Shown: positions 35,034-44,855, counted from the first letter of the stretch. The stretch is DNA of 64,000 nt from Selenomonadaceae bacterium (GCA_022773425.1 JALFBM010000027.1:17115-81114); one strand, 5' to 3'. The notes: generated by a model from the letters alone, not told the origin. Numbers and translations: made by a program.

Positions 35034-35927
35034 ATGGCGGATCAAGCGGCAAGGCTGCGGCAGATCGTCGGCAGCCGGAAAGAACAGAAGCAAGAGGAAA
35101 CGCAGCGCGAAACGGGCGGAGCGGATCTGCCCCGCGTCATCGCGGTCACGAGCGGAAAGGGAGGCGTCGGCAAGACCAATCTTGCCGTGAACCTGTCCAT
35201 TGCACTCGGCATGATGGGGAAGCGCGTGCTGCTTATCGACGCGGACCTCGGTATGGCGAATGTCGACGTCGTTCTCGGCAGCCATGCGCGGAAGCATCTC
35301 CTGAATCTCATCGAGGAGGATGTGACCCTCGACGATGTCCTCGTGCATGGCCCCTATGGGCTCAACTACATCCCCGGCGGTTCGGGCATCGAGAAAGCGC
35401 GGACCTTCAGCGATTGGGAGCAGTTCTGTCTCCTGCAGAAGCTCGCGGCCTGCGGCGATATCGCGGATATCATCCTGATCGATACCGGCGCGGGGCTCGG
35501 CAAAAACGTCATGGATTTCGTGCTGGCGGCGGATGAAGTGCTGCTCGTCACGACACCGGAGCCGACCGCACTGACCGACGCCTACGCGATGATGAAGGCC
35601 TACAGCCTCTACGCCAAGGAAAAGAACTTGAAGCTCATCGTGAACCGCGTCTACGAGCCGGCCGAGAGCCGCGATGTCGTCGCGAAGCTCGAGCAGACTT
35701 CGGCGCGCTTTCTGCACATGCGCGTCTCGTGTCTCGGCTATCTCTACGAGGACCGCGCGGTGCAGCTGGCCGTGCGGCACCAGGTTCCCTTCCTGATCGA
35801 CGCGCCGGATTCCGTGGCGGCACGCTGCATCAAAGGGCTTACGGACAGCCTGCTCTACGGGACGCAGATGAAGGTGAGCCGCGGCTGGAAGGGATTTTTG
35901 CAACAAATTTTTCACTTTCCACGTTAA
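35034..35927 (+). CDS. flhG: MinD-like ATPase FlhG/YlxH (flagellar number control)
   Basis: The 297-aa ATPase has an N-terminal DQAARLR peptide (the FlhF-activating motif of this family), a deviant Walker A (VTSGKGGVGKTNLAVNLS), switch I DADLGMANVDVVLG and switch II DTGAGLGKNVMDF. It limits flagellar number with FlhF. The ATG at 35034 is chosen (GGAGTTTGAGG upstream); a TTG at 35025 is also in frame. Confidence 0.93.
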   Translation: MADQAARLRQIVGSRKEQKQEETQRETGGADLPRVIAVTSGKGGVGKTNLAVNLSIALGMMGKRVLLIDADLGMANVDVVLGSHARKHLLNLIEEDVTLDDVLVHGPYGLNYIPGGSGIEKARTFSDWEQFCLLQKLAACGDIADIILIDTGAGLGKNVMDFVLAADEVLLVTTPEPTALTDAYAMMKAYSLYAKEKNLKLIVNRVYEPAESRDVVAKLEQTSARFLHMRVSCLGYLYEDRAVQLAVRHQVPFLIDAPDSVAARCIKGLTDSLLYGTQMKVSRGWKGFLQQIFHFPR

Positions 35928-35945
35928 ACATGGAGGAACTTTACG

Positions 35946-36632
35946 ATGGCAGGCGAAATAATAAAAGCAGAGAAAGTCTTAAAGATAGGTCAGCGTCTGG
36001 AATTTTATTTGGAAGGCAGCGAAGAAGGGTATAAGAGCCGGATCGAGGATATCCAGAAGGACCGCCTGATCGTGGCCATGCCGTTTGACAAGAAACGCGT
36101 GCCGATCATCCCGGTCCGCGGGGATTCCATCTACGGGCTTGCCAGTGGTGAACAGTGCCGCTACCGCTTTCTGACGATGTTTCAGGGGGCGGCGCTTGAT
36201 GGTCAGCTCCCGACCTGGACCATCGTGAAGCCGGAGACGGTCGAGCGGCATCAGAACCGTGAGTTCGTGCGCGTTCGCGTGAGCCTGCATCTCCGCGTTC
36301 ATCTGATCGACGAGGAAGGCCGTATCGAGAAGCCATTCGAGACGGATTCCATCGACCTCAGTGGCAACGGCATCGGCTTCGTGGTGCGTCATCCGGTCAA
36401 GGTGAATTCGCAGGCCACGATCGAGCTCAGCGAGATCCCGAATGTCGGTACGCTCAATATCCTATGCCGCATTGTCCGCGCCGCGCGTGTCGAGCGCGAC
36501 GACGGGACGAGCATTTGGCGGATCGGCGCGGCGTTTCAGAATGTGCCGCGGAACGTGACCAATAAGATTGTTCGCTTTATTTTTACAATACAGCGGCAGA
36601 GCATTGCCAGGGGCATCTCCATCGTAGATTGA
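35946..36632 (+). CDS. YcgR/YpfA-like PilZ c-di-GMP receptor
   Basis: The 228-aa protein has an N-terminal YcgR-type domain and a C-terminal PilZ domain with both binding motifs: RxxxR in NREFVRVR and DxSxxG in DLSGNGIGF. Proteins of this family slow the flagellar motor or change its bias when c-di-GMP is high. Its place between flhG and cheB supports that role. ATG has GGAGG upstream. Confidence 0.92.
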   Translation: MAGEIIKAEKVLKIGQRLEFYLEGSEEGYKSRIEDIQKDRLIVAMPFDKKRVPIIPVRGDSIYGLASGEQCRYRFLTMFQGAALDGQLPTWTIVKPETVERHQNREFVRVRVSLHLRVHLIDEEGRIEKPFETDSIDLSGNGIGFVVRHPVKVNSQATIELSEIPNVGTLNILCRIVRAARVERDDGTSIWRIGAAFQNVPRNVTNKIVRFIFTIQRQSIARGISIVD

Positions 36633-36686
36633 CCGCCGGACGGCGGTATCGGCTTCTGACTGTCCTGTGGTAGCGAGGTGATGGGA

Positions 36687-37856
36687 ATGATTCGTATCTT
36701 GATCGCGGATGACTCCGCCTTCATGCGGAAGGTGCTTTCGGACCTGTTCCGAAAGCAGCCGGATTTTGAGGTCGTCGGGACCGCGAGAAACGGGCAGGAG
36801 GCGATAAAGCTTGTCAAGCAGGAGAAACCGGATCTGCTGACGCTTGACGTCAATATGCCGGTCATGGATGGGCTTAATGCACTCGCCGTCATCATGGAGG
36901 AAAGCCCGATACCGGTCGTGATGCTCAGCAGCCTGACGCAGGAGGGTACGGAAGCTACGGTGCGTGCGCTGAGCCTCGGCGCGGTGGACTTCATCAGCAA
37001 GGCTGGCGGCTCGATTTCGAGAATCGATACGATAGAGCCTGAGATCCTGCAGAAATGCCGAAACGCGGTAAAAGCCCATGTGCAGAAGCCGAAGAAGCAG
37101 GAGTCTCCGCCAAAGCCCGCCGTGCCCGTTATGCGACGCGTTGCGTTCCCAGGATTGAAAAGGGAGCCGCCACGGCAGAAATCGCCAAGCCACGCGAAGC
37201 TGGCTTTGGCCCGGACACCGAATCCGCTGCTCCAGCGCCGAAAGCCGGAATTTCAGCCAAAGCCGTTGGTCATCGAGAGAGGCAGCGGGCAGAAGCTCGT
37301 CGCTATCGGGACTTCGACGGGTGGGCCGCAGGCTCTGCAGAACGTCATTACGCGGCTGCCGGCGGACCTCCCCTGCGGAGTCGTCGTCGTGCAGCATATG
37401 CCGCCGCATTTTACGAAAGCGCTGGCAGATCGCCTGAACACGATCTCGGCCATCTCGGTCAAGGAGGCGGAAGACGGGGAGGTCATCCGGCCCGGCCAGG
37501 TCTACATCGCGCCGGGAGGTTTCCACCTCCGCGTGAGGCCGGACGGTACTGACCGGCGCATCGCGCTCGGCACTGATCCGCCGGTCGGCAATCACCGGCC
37601 CTGCGTCAACGTGATGTTCGATTCTGTCGCGCCGTTCGGACAGAAGGTCACGGCGGTCATCATGACCGGTATGGGCTCTGACGGCTGCGAGGGAATGAAG
37701 AAGATAAAAGCCGCCGGCGGTTATAGCATCGCGCAGGATGAAGACAGCTGCGTGGTCTACGGCATGCCGCGCGCGGTCGTGGAGGCAGGCCTTGCCGACG
37801 AGGTGAAGCCAGTGGAGCAGATTGCCAGCGCCATCGTATCGGCTGTGAAGCGCTAA
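36687..37856 (+). CDS. cheB: Chemotaxis methylesterase/deamidase CheB
   Basis: Receiver domain (DDSAFMRKVL; Asp in LTLDVNMPVMDG) joined by a Pro/Lys-rich linker (about 130-190) to the CheB catalytic domain with the Ser in GTSTGGPQAL, His in VQHMPPHF and Asp in TGMGSDGCEGM. It removes methyl groups from receptors. GAGGTGAT precedes ATG 36687; GTG 36678 and ATG 36681 are alternatives. No cheR lies in the window. Confidence 0.96.
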   Translation: MIRILIADDSAFMRKVLSDLFRKQPDFEVVGTARNGQEAIKLVKQEKPDLLTLDVNMPVMDGLNALAVIMEESPIPVVMLSSLTQEGTEATVRALSLGAVDFISKAGGSISRIDTIEPEILQKCRNAVKAHVQKPKKQESPPKPAVPVMRRVAFPGLKREPPRQKSPSHAKLALARTPNPLLQRRKPEFQPKPLVIERGSGQKLVAIGTSTGGPQALQNVITRLPADLPCGVVVVQHMPPHFTKALADRLNTISAISVKEAEDGEVIRPGQVYIAPGGFHLRVRPDGTDRRIALGTDPPVGNHRPCVNVMFDSVAPFGQKVTAVIMTGMGSDGCEGMKKIKAAGGYSIAQDEDSCVVYGMPRAVVEAGLADEVKPVEQIASAIVSAVKR

Positions 37857-37874
37857 TTTTTAGGGGGAATACAA

Positions 37875-39926
37875 ATGGACACGAATCAGTATATGGATAT
37901 GTTCCTGGACGAGTCCCATGAACACCTGCAATCCTTGAACGACGGGCTTCTCAGCCTCGAGGACAACATGGAGGACACCTCGGTCGTCAACGAGATCTTC
38001 CGCAATGCGCATACCCTGAAGGGCATGTCGGCAACCATGGGCTACAACAAGATTGCTGAGCTCACGCATGAGATGGAGGATGTGCTCGACCTCATCCGCA
38101 ACGATAAGCTGCGGCTTGATGAGAACATCATTGACATTCTGTTCAAATGCGTCGATTCGCTCGAGCAGATGATCGATAACGTCGGCAACGGCGATCCGGA
38201 GGATCTCGTCGACGTTTCGGATCTTGTCAAACAGCTCAGCAAAATCTCGAAGGGCGATGTGCCGGAGGCCAAGGGAGCCGCAGCGCCGGCCGCGGCACCG
38301 GAAAAAGCAGCGGAACCGGCGGCGCCGTCCATCGAGCTGACGGACGTCGACCGCGACGTCATCAAGCAGGCGAAGGAGAAGGGCCTGCTCGCGATTCACG
38401 TCAAGGTCACGCTCGCCGAAACCTGCCTGCTGAAATCCGCGCGCTCTTACATGGTTATGAACACGCTCGATGAGCTCGGCGATGTCATCAAATCCGTACC
38501 GTCGGCCGAAGATCTTGAGCAGGAGAAATTCGACCGCTCGTTCGATGTCATCATCATTACGGCGTCGGAGCCCAAACAGGTAGAAGAAGCCATCAACTCG
38601 ATCTCGGAGATCGCTGAGATCCAGACGAATGTTATTGATCCGGACGCGCAGGCTGAACCGAAAGCAGCGGAAAAGGCGCCGGAGAAGAAGGCGGAGGCTG
38701 CAAAGGCCACGCCGGCAAAGAAGGCCGCTCCAGCCAAGAAGGCACCGGCTAAAAAACCGGCCGCGCACAAGAAGCCGCATCAGAGCCAGTCGGTTCGCGT
38801 CGATATTGACAAGCTCGACAGCCTCATGAACCTCATGGGCGAGCTCGTCATCAACAAGGTTCGTCTCGAACAGATCGGGCAGACGCACCGCATTGCAGAG
38901 CTCACGGAGACGCTCGAGCAGATGGACCGTGTTACGACAGACCTCCAGAACATCGTCATGAAGGTCCGCATGGTTCCGGTAAGCTCGGTGTTCAACCGCT
39001 TCCCACGCATGGTTCGCGATATCGCAAAGGAACTGAATAAGGAAATCAACCTGACCATCGAAGGCGAGGAGACCGAGCTCGACCGCACGGTCATCGATGA
39101 GATCGGCGACCCGATCATGCATCTGCTGCGCAACTCCTGTGACCACGGCGTCGAGGAACCAGATGTCCGCGAGGCGAAGGGCAAGCCGCGTACCGGTGAG
39201 GTCGGACTCATCGCCCGTCATGAGGGCAACAACGTCGTCATCATGGTCACCGATGACGGCGCGGGCATCGATGCTGACAAGATCCGCTCGAAGGCGGTCG
39301 AAAAAGGCATGATCAGCCAGGAGGAAGCCGACAAGATGGACGACGCGGAAGCGGTCCGTTTGATTTTCCTGCCGGGCTTCTCGACGGCAGATCATATCTC
39401 CGATATCTCCGGCCGCGGCGTCGGTATGGACGTCGTGCGCAGCAAGATCGAGGCGCTGTCCGGCCATGTCGATGTCGAGACGAAGATCGACGAGGGTTCC
39501 GTATTTAAGATCAAGCTGCCGCTGACCCTCGCGATCATCCAGGCGATGATGGTCCAGGTACAGGAGGAGATGTACGCGATTCCTCTCGGCTCCATCGACA
39601 GCACGATCAACATCCAGCCGACGGATATCCAGACCATCCAGAACAAGGAGGTCATCGTCCTGCGCGGCGAGATCATCCCGATCATCCGCATGGAGCAGGT
39701 GTTGCAGGTACCACACGTCAAGGACGCCGAGGATATGTTCGTCGTCGTCGTGCATACCGGTGAAGCCAAGGCCGGCATTGTGGTCGACAATCTGATCGGT
39801 CAGCAAGAAATCGTCATCAAGGCGCTTGGCAGCCTGTTCTCGGGACTCAAGATGTTCACCGGCGCGACGGTCCTCGGCGATGGCCGCATCGCCCTGATCC
39901 TTGACGTCGCAGCGATGATGCAGTAA
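37875..39926 (+). CDS. cheA: Chemotaxis histidine kinase CheA
   Basis: The 683-aa kinase has the Hpt domain with phospho-acceptor His46 (NAHTLKGMS), a P2-like middle domain, an Ala/Lys-rich linker (about 255-300, with repeated PAKKA), the dimer domain (VRVDIDKLDSLMNLMGELV), the HATPase domain (N box LLRNSCDHGVE, G boxes DDGAGID and GRGVGMDVV) and a CheW-like C-terminus. It phosphorylates CheY and CheB in response to receptors. Confidence 0.98.
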   Translation: MDTNQYMDMFLDESHEHLQSLNDGLLSLEDNMEDTSVVNEIFRNAHTLKGMSATMGYNKIAELTHEMEDVLDLIRNDKLRLDENIIDILFKCVDSLEQMIDNVGNGDPEDLVDVSDLVKQLSKISKGDVPEAKGAAAPAAAPEKAAEPAAPSIELTDVDRDVIKQAKEKGLLAIHVKVTLAETCLLKSARSYMVMNTLDELGDVIKSVPSAEDLEQEKFDRSFDVIIITASEPKQVEEAINSISEIAEIQTNVIDPDAQAEPKAAEKAPEKKAEAAKATPAKKAAPAKKAPAKKPAAHKKPHQSQSVRVDIDKLDSLMNLMGELVINKVRLEQIGQTHRIAELTETLEQMDRVTTDLQNIVMKVRMVPVSSVFNRFPRMVRDIAKELNKEINLTIEGEETELDRTVIDEIGDPIMHLLRNSCDHGVEEPDVREAKGKPRTGEVGLIARHEGNNVVIMVTDDGAGIDADKIRSKAVEKGMISQEEADKMDDAEAVRLIFLPGFSTADHISDISGRGVGMDVVRSKIEALSGHVDVETKIDEGSVFKIKLPLTLAIIQAMMVQVQEEMYAIPLGSIDSTINIQPTDIQTIQNKEVIVLRGEIIPIIRMEQVLQVPHVKDAEDMFVVVVHTGEAKAGIVVDNLIGQQEIVIKALGSLFSGLKMFTGATVLGDGRIALILDVAAMMQ

Positions 39927-39942
39927 GAGGAGGTACAGCGAC

Positions 39943-40416
39943 ATGGCTAACGAAGAAATCAAACAGAATGATAATGGCGAAGGGATTCAGGTCGTCGCCT
40001 TCAAACTCCTGAACGAAGAATATGGGATCAGCATCCTCAATGTACAGGAAATCCGCAATCTGACGGATATCACGCGCGTCCCATTTGCCGCCGACTATAT
40101 CAAGGGCGTCATCAACCTGCGCGGATCCGTGCTCCCGGTCATCGACCTCAAGAAGCGGCTCGGCCTCGCCGACGCGCCGTATACAGACAATACGCGCATT
40201 GTGACAGTCAACGTCGGCGAAGTGCATGTCGGTATGCTCGTTGACGCTGTGACCGAGGTCCTGACCATCCACAGCAAGCCGATTGACCCGAAGAAAGCCA
40301 TCAACGGCAAGGAAATCACCAAGTACCTGAGCGGGATCGGCAATGTGGACGGCAGACTCATCATCATGCTCAATCTTGAAGAAATCGTCGGATTGGAGAA
40401 AAAAGACGAGAAATAA
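39943..40416 (+). CDS. cheW: Chemotaxis coupling protein CheW
   Basis: The 157-aa CheW domain protein (VVAFKLLNEEYGISILNVQEI, IKGVINLRGSVLPVIDLKKRL, both in part) links receptors to CheA. It starts 16 bases after cheA with AGAGGAGG upstream. Confidence 0.97.
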   Translation: MANEEIKQNDNGEGIQVVAFKLLNEEYGISILNVQEIRNLTDITRVPFAADYIKGVINLRGSVLPVIDLKKRLGLADAPYTDNTRIVTVNVGEVHVGMLVDAVTEVLTIHSKPIDPKKAINGKEITKYLSGIGNVDGRLIIMLNLEEIVGLEKKDEK

Positions 40417-40470
40417 TCAGTGCTTCCATCGAGCGGCCTGTCCGATGGACGCAGGATGAGGTGTTACGAT

Positions 40471-41085
40471 ATGTCAGATGAATTGAACCTTACGCCGAGT
40501 CAGCTCGACGCGCTTCGGGAGATCGGCAATGTCGGAGCGGGCAACTCTGCGACCGCTTTGTCACAGATCATCAACCGGCGCATCGATATGAATGTGCCGA
40601 AGGTTGCGCTGGTGCCGCTCGATGCGGTGCCAGATATGGTCGGCGGGCCGGACGCCATCGTCGTCGGCGTGTTCCTGCGCGTCTACGGCAAGGCGCCGGG
40701 CAATATCCTGTTTCTGCTCCCGCAGAAAAGTGCGTTCTACCTCGTAGATACGCTGATGGGCCGGAAGCATGGGCAGACGCAGAAATTGGATTTCATGGAT
40801 GAATCAGCGTTGATGGAAATCGGCAACATTCTTTCCGGTGCGTATCTCAATGCGTTCTATACGTTTACCAACCTTTCCATGCTTCCGTCCATCCCCGCAC
40901 TCGCGATGGATATGGCAGGCGCCATTTTAAATGTCGTGCTCGTACAGCTCGGCCAAATGGGCGACCAGGCACTGGTAATCGAGACGGAGTTCTTGTCGGA
41001 GGATGACGGCATCAGCGGACATTTCTTCCTGGTGCCGGATCCGGGATCGTTGCAGACCATCATATCTGCGGTAGGAGTTGAGTGA
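40471..41085 (+). CDS. cheC: CheY-P phosphatase CheC
   Basis: The 204-aa protein has two CheC active-site helices (ALREIGNVGAGNSATALSQI and ESALMEIGNILSGAYLNAF). It dephosphorylates CheY and pairs with CheD for adaptation, as in Bacillus. ATG 40471 has GGATGAGGTG upstream. Its end lies 1 base before the cheD start. Confidence 0.95.
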   Translation: MSDELNLTPSQLDALREIGNVGAGNSATALSQIINRRIDMNVPKVALVPLDAVPDMVGGPDAIVVGVFLRVYGKAPGNILFLLPQKSAFYLVDTLMGRKHGQTQKLDFMDESALMEIGNILSGAYLNAFYTFTNLSMLPSIPALAMDMAGAILNVVLVQLGQMGDQALVIETEFLSEDDGISGHFFLVPDPGSLQTIISAVGVE

Positions 41086-41086
41086 T

Positions 41087-41572
41087 ATGCCAGAACTGAT
41101 CAAAGTCGGCATGGCGGACTATAAGGTCGGGAAAGCGCCGGATACCATCATCAGCTATGGCCTTGGATCCTGCATCGGCATTTCGCTTTACGACCCGCAG
41201 GCAAAGGTCGGCGGGCTCCTGCATATCATGCTGCCGGACAGTAAGCAGGCGCGGGCGAGCGATAACCCGGCGAAGTTTGCCGATACCGGGATGCCGTTGT
41301 TGCTGCGGGATGTGCTCGCCCTCGGCGCCGTGCGCAGCCGCCTTGTCGCGAAGATGGCGGGAGGCGCGCAGATGTTCGCCTTTGCCAATGCGACGGACAT
41401 CATGCGCGTTGGCGCGCGCAACGCCGAGGCCGTGAAGAGCATCCTCAATGAGATGAATATTCGCCTTTTGGCAGAGGATGTCGGCGGGACTTATGGACGT
41501 ACCGTCTCCATCAACCTCGAGAACGGTTCCTATAAGGTTAAGACCATCAACAAGGGTGAGAAAGAGATCTGA
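41087..41572 (+). CDS. cheD: Chemoreceptor glutamine deamidase CheD
   Basis: The 161-aa protein has the CheD catalytic Cys in SYGLGSCIGISLYD, the His in GGLLHIMLPDS and the KMAGGAQMFA block. It deamidates receptor glutamines and stimulates CheC. ATG 41087 with TAGGAG upstream is preferred to TTG 41078. Confidence 0.96.
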   Translation: MPELIKVGMADYKVGKAPDTIISYGLGSCIGISLYDPQAKVGGLLHIMLPDSKQARASDNPAKFADTGMPLLLRDVLALGAVRSRLVAKMAGGAQMFAFANATDIMRVGARNAEAVKSILNEMNIRLLAEDVGGTYGRTVSINLENGSYKVKTINKGEKEI

Positions 41573-41586
41573 ACAGGTGATGGATT

Positions 41587-41976
41587 TTGGTTAAATTTCA
41601 GATGTCTCTGCTCATCGCCATCCTTGCGGCGCTCGCCATTTGCATCGCGGGCGTGTTGCGGGATATCCGCGGGACAACCGTGCTTTTCCGCATGGCCGTC
41701 GGTGCATGTGGCTCCGGTCTCTTCGTTTATCTCGTGACTTTTATCTTAGAGGCGAAGGGCTGGGTGTTTTTCGACAAGAGCCTCGACGAGGCATTGGATG
41801 AGGCTGTCGAGGAAAAAGGGGACGCGGAGAAAATGGCAGAGGCCGCACCGCAGCCAAAAGCGCCGCAAGCGGAGGAGCAGAACGATGAACAGCCGGAGGG
41901 CGGCGGAGAAGAAGGGGGCTTCCAGCCGCTGGCTTCCGAGAATTTGCGCCATGTGGACACAGAGAAGAGTCAGTAA
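41587..41976 (+). CDS. Conserved-looking membrane protein of the flagellar cluster, function unknown
   Basis: The 129-aa product has two hydrophobic segments (about 5-21 and 36-52) followed by a very acidic, Glu/Gln/Pro-rich cytoplasmic tail. TTG start with AGGTGATGG upstream, 14 bases after cheD and 21 bases before the sigma factor. I recognise no domain. The place suggests a motility role; this is inference only. Confidence 0.7.
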   Translation: MVKFQMSLLIAILAALAICIAGVLRDIRGTTVLFRMAVGACGSGLFVYLVTFILEAKGWVFFDKSLDEALDEAVEEKGDAEKMAEAAPQPKAPQAEEQNDEQPEGGGEEGGFQPLASENLRHVDTEKSQ

Positions 41977-41997
41977 AGGCGAAAGGGGGTCGATGGC

Positions 41998-42783
41998 ATG
42001 GATGCGGAGAGCAGAAAGAAAATCGACGTCGAATCGCTATGGCGGCGTTATCAGAAGGAACGGAATACGGAGCTGCGCAACGCGCTCGCGGAATACTATC
42101 TGCCGCTCGTCAAGATGACGGCCGGGCGCATTGCCATCAGCCTGCCGGCACATGTTGATCGGGAGGACCTGCTTTCGAGCGGATTCTTCGGCCTGCTCGA
42201 CGCGATCGAGCGCTACGATCTGACGCGCAAGAATAAGTTCGAGACGTATGCGGGCGTCCGCGTGCGTGGCGCCATGCTCGATTACCTGCGTTCGAAGGAC
42301 TGGGTGCCGGTCACGACGCGTCAGAAGATCCGGAAGTACGAGAAAGCGGTCAGTGACCTCGAAGGCGAGCTCGGCCGTCCGGCGACGGACGAGGAACTCG
42401 GGGCGCGTCTCGGTGTGGACGAAAAAGAGCTGCGCAAGATCGAAAAGCAGGTCAGCGTTGCGACCGTCATCCCGCTCGAGGATTATCTGCGGGTCGATGC
42501 CCCGGTTTCCGGGGAGGCAGGTCCGTCGGAGCAGGCGGAGAAGCAGGAACAGAAGGAAGAACTCGCGCGGGCCATCGACCAGCTTCCAGAAAAAGAGAAA
42601 ATCGTCGTGACGCTGTATTACTATGAGGAAATGACGCTGAAGGAAATCAGCCTGGTCCTGCATCTGACAGAGGCACGCATTTCTCAGTTGCACACGAAGG
42701 CGGTCTTCCGCCTGCGCGGCTTTATGGCGCAGGGAAATGACGAACAGGGCGCGGAAGCGGGGAAAAGGGCCAGAAAAGGATGA
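41998..42783 (+). CDS. fliA: Flagellar sigma factor sigma-28 (FliA/SigD)
   Basis: The 261-aa sigma-70-family protein has region 2 (LVKMTAGRIAISLPAHVDREDLLSSGFFGLLDAIERYD, in part), the SigD-specific YAGVRVRGAMLDYLRS, region 3 and region 4 (LPEKEKIVVTLYYYEEMTLKEIS). It directs transcription of late flagellar and chemotaxis genes. It lies after cheD as in B. subtilis. No anti-sigma factor FlgM is visible in the window. Confidence 0.97.
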   Translation: MDAESRKKIDVESLWRRYQKERNTELRNALAEYYLPLVKMTAGRIAISLPAHVDREDLLSSGFFGLLDAIERYDLTRKNKFETYAGVRVRGAMLDYLRSKDWVPVTTRQKIRKYEKAVSDLEGELGRPATDEELGARLGVDEKELRKIEKQVSVATVIPLEDYLRVDAPVSGEAGPSEQAEKQEQKEELARAIDQLPEKEKIVVTLYYYEEMTLKEISLVLHLTEARISQLHTKAVFRLRGFMAQGNDEQGAEAGKRARKG

Positions 42784-42813
42784 ATCTATAGGGATAATGG
42801 GAGGCGGACAATC

Positions 42814-44451
42814 ATGGAGGATCGCGCAGCACATCCGACGGTGGGGAGCAAAGCCGATGGGTATCGGTTTGAATTCCGCGAGGATGGTGTCTATCTGACT
42901 GTCTATCCTTCCGAGGATGAGGTCCAGTTTGAGATGTCCGACCTGCAGCAGATTCTGCAGGATTACGCGGTGAAGGACTACGATGTCGCGGAGCTCGCGG
43001 CGGCTGTGCGTGCCGCGGCGGGAAAGCCGGTAAAGATCGGCAGCCAGTACCGCATTCCAAGCGACGATGCGGATCCAGAGGAGGAAACGGAACCGCAGAC
43101 CGCGGCTATCTTGATCGAGGTCAGCCGCGACAAAATGGAAGTCCGGGTCGCTTTTGACATGAGCGAGGGCGGCGCGCTGCCGAGCGTCGAACAGGTTCGC
43201 CAGGCGCTGGCCGAGAAAGAGATCGTCTTCGGCATCGATGAGGAGGCCATCGCGGAAGGCATCCAGTCCTCTGCACCGTTCATCGCGGCCAGGGGCCGCG
43301 CGCCAGTCGATGGCGAGAACGCGCGAATCGTTCGGTATTTCGATCTCAGCGTTAAGGGGAAACCGGCGCTGCAGGAGAACGGAAGCCGCGTGGACTACAA
43401 GAACATGAATTTGTTCATCCTCGCGAAGAAGGGCGATCTGCTTGCCGAGCGCATCCCGCAGACCGAGGGCAGGAAGGGCATGAATGTCTACGGCGTCACG
43501 GTGGCCGCGCGCAATGGTCGGCCGGTACCCATGCCGATCGGCAAGAATGTCCATGTCGAGGAAGAAGACAAAATCATCGCGGACATGGATGGGCAGATCA
43601 CGGATACCGGCAAGAAAGTTGGTATCGACCCGCATCTCGTCATTCAAAGCGATGTCGGTGTCGGCACCGGGAACATCGACTTCGTCGGCAGCGTGGAGAT
43701 TCAGGGCGGCGTTGCCGACGGCTTCAGCGTCAAGGCGACCGGCGACATTGAGATCAAAGGGCTCGTCAACGGCAAGGTGGAGGGGCAGAACGTCTACATC
43801 ACGGGCGGCATCAGCGGGACGGACCGCGGTTCGGTCAAGGCGCGTGAGGATATCCGCGCGGCTTTTGTCGAGAATGCGGAGGTCGAGGCCGGACGGGATG
43901 TCTACATTTCCGATGTCATCCTCCATTCGGAGGTACAGGCGGGAAAGCACGTCTACGTCGAGGAAGGGCGCGGACAGATCACCGGCGGCGCGGTTGCCGC
44001 GGGGGAGGAAGTCCGCGCGAAAAAGATCGGCAACCCCGCTTTCGTCGTTACGCGCATATCTGTCGGCGTCAATCCGCGCGTCGAGCGCCAGTACCGGCAG
44101 CTCTGCCGCGAGTACAAGCAAAACAAGGAGCGTTTGAAGCAGATCACGCAAATGCTCAATACGCTGCAGAAAATCGACACCTCCAAGCTGCCGCCAGAGC
44201 GTGTCAGCCAGATTGCGCAGCTCACGCGTTCGCAGTTCCCGCTCGCGGGCAAGCTCAAGCGCGATAAAGTCCTGATTCAAAATCTCGAGGCGGAGCTCGC
44301 CAATATGAAACACGGAAAGGTGCGGGTTTCGGATACCATGTATCCAGGAACGCGTCTATCCATCAATTCGGTGCTCGAGAACGTGCAGTCGGAGGTCCAG
44401 CACTCGACCGTGCAGGTTCGCGACGATGATATCGATATCGGTCCATACTGA
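42814..44451 (+). CDS. FapA/DUF342 family protein
   Basis: The 545-aa protein has the DUF342 arrangement: N-terminal variable domain, a repetitive right-handed beta-helix middle (IDFVGSVEIQGGVADGFSVKATGDIEIKGLVNGKVEGQNVYITGGISG, in part) and a C-terminal coiled coil. FapA-type proteins occur in flagellar loci and affect polarity or polymer organisation, but the mechanism is not established. ATG follows ATGGGAGG. Strand and spacing join it to fliA. Confidence 0.9.
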   Translation: MEDRAAHPTVGSKADGYRFEFREDGVYLTVYPSEDEVQFEMSDLQQILQDYAVKDYDVAELAAAVRAAAGKPVKIGSQYRIPSDDADPEEETEPQTAAILIEVSRDKMEVRVAFDMSEGGALPSVEQVRQALAEKEIVFGIDEEAIAEGIQSSAPFIAARGRAPVDGENARIVRYFDLSVKGKPALQENGSRVDYKNMNLFILAKKGDLLAERIPQTEGRKGMNVYGVTVAARNGRPVPMPIGKNVHVEEEDKIIADMDGQITDTGKKVGIDPHLVIQSDVGVGTGNIDFVGSVEIQGGVADGFSVKATGDIEIKGLVNGKVEGQNVYITGGISGTDRGSVKAREDIRAAFVENAEVEAGRDVYISDVILHSEVQAGKHVYVEEGRGQITGGAVAAGEEVRAKKIGNPAFVVTRISVGVNPRVERQYRQLCREYKQNKERLKQITQMLNTLQKIDTSKLPPERVSQIAQLTRSQFPLAGKLKRDKVLIQNLEAELANMKHGKVRVSDTMYPGTRLSINSVLENVQSEVQHSTVQVRDDDIDIGPY

Positions 44452-44525
44452 TTCCGCTGCGGGAGTCTCATCCCGCACAGAGAAAACCGTTTTCCTATGT
44501 TTTCTAAGGAGAGAAGGTAAAGCCT

Positions 44526-44855
44526 ATGGATGTTACACCGATGAGCCTGCAGATGGTAGTCCCGCGCGCGGCGGATGCCGGTCAGGTCCAGCATAACCTG
44601 AATCAGGCGGCGGCGCTGCAGCAGGATTTTGAGGCCGTCCGGCAGAAAGCGGACGATAAGCTGAAGCAGTCGCAGGTCCGCGAAAAGGACAACGTCGAGG
44701 ATGGGCGCGTAAAGGACGATCCAAACCGCAAGAAAGGGCAGGGCGGCTATGCCGGGGATGGCGGTCGCCACCGCGGCGGGGAAGACGAGCAGGCGGCAGA
44801 GCCGCGCTACGCAGTCGATCCGACACGTGGGCATCATTTAGACATCAGCTTATGA
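44526..44855 (+). CDS. Small hydrophilic protein of the flagellar cluster, function unknown
   Basis: The 109-aa product starts MDVTPMSLQMVVPRAADAG and then becomes highly charged and Gly-rich; it has no membrane segment or Cys. ATG follows TAAGGAGAGAAGG. No domain recognised. It lies between fapA and a SwrB-like gene on the same strand. Confidence 0.65.
   Translation: MDVTPMSLQMVVPRAADAGQVQHNLNQAAALQQDFEAVRQKADDKLKQSQVREKDNVEDGRVKDDPNRKKGQGGYAGDGGRHRGGEDEQAAEPRYAVDPTRGHHLDISL

Noticed and set aside
37860..39962. 700-codon open frame on the minus strand across cheA
   Set aside because: cheA on the plus strand has all kinase motifs; the antisense frame is open because of codon bias in high-GC DNA, and its product is Leu/Arg/Asp-rich without any family pattern. 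The same holds for long antisense frames over fliF, flhA, fapA, hslU, fliG and the helicase.
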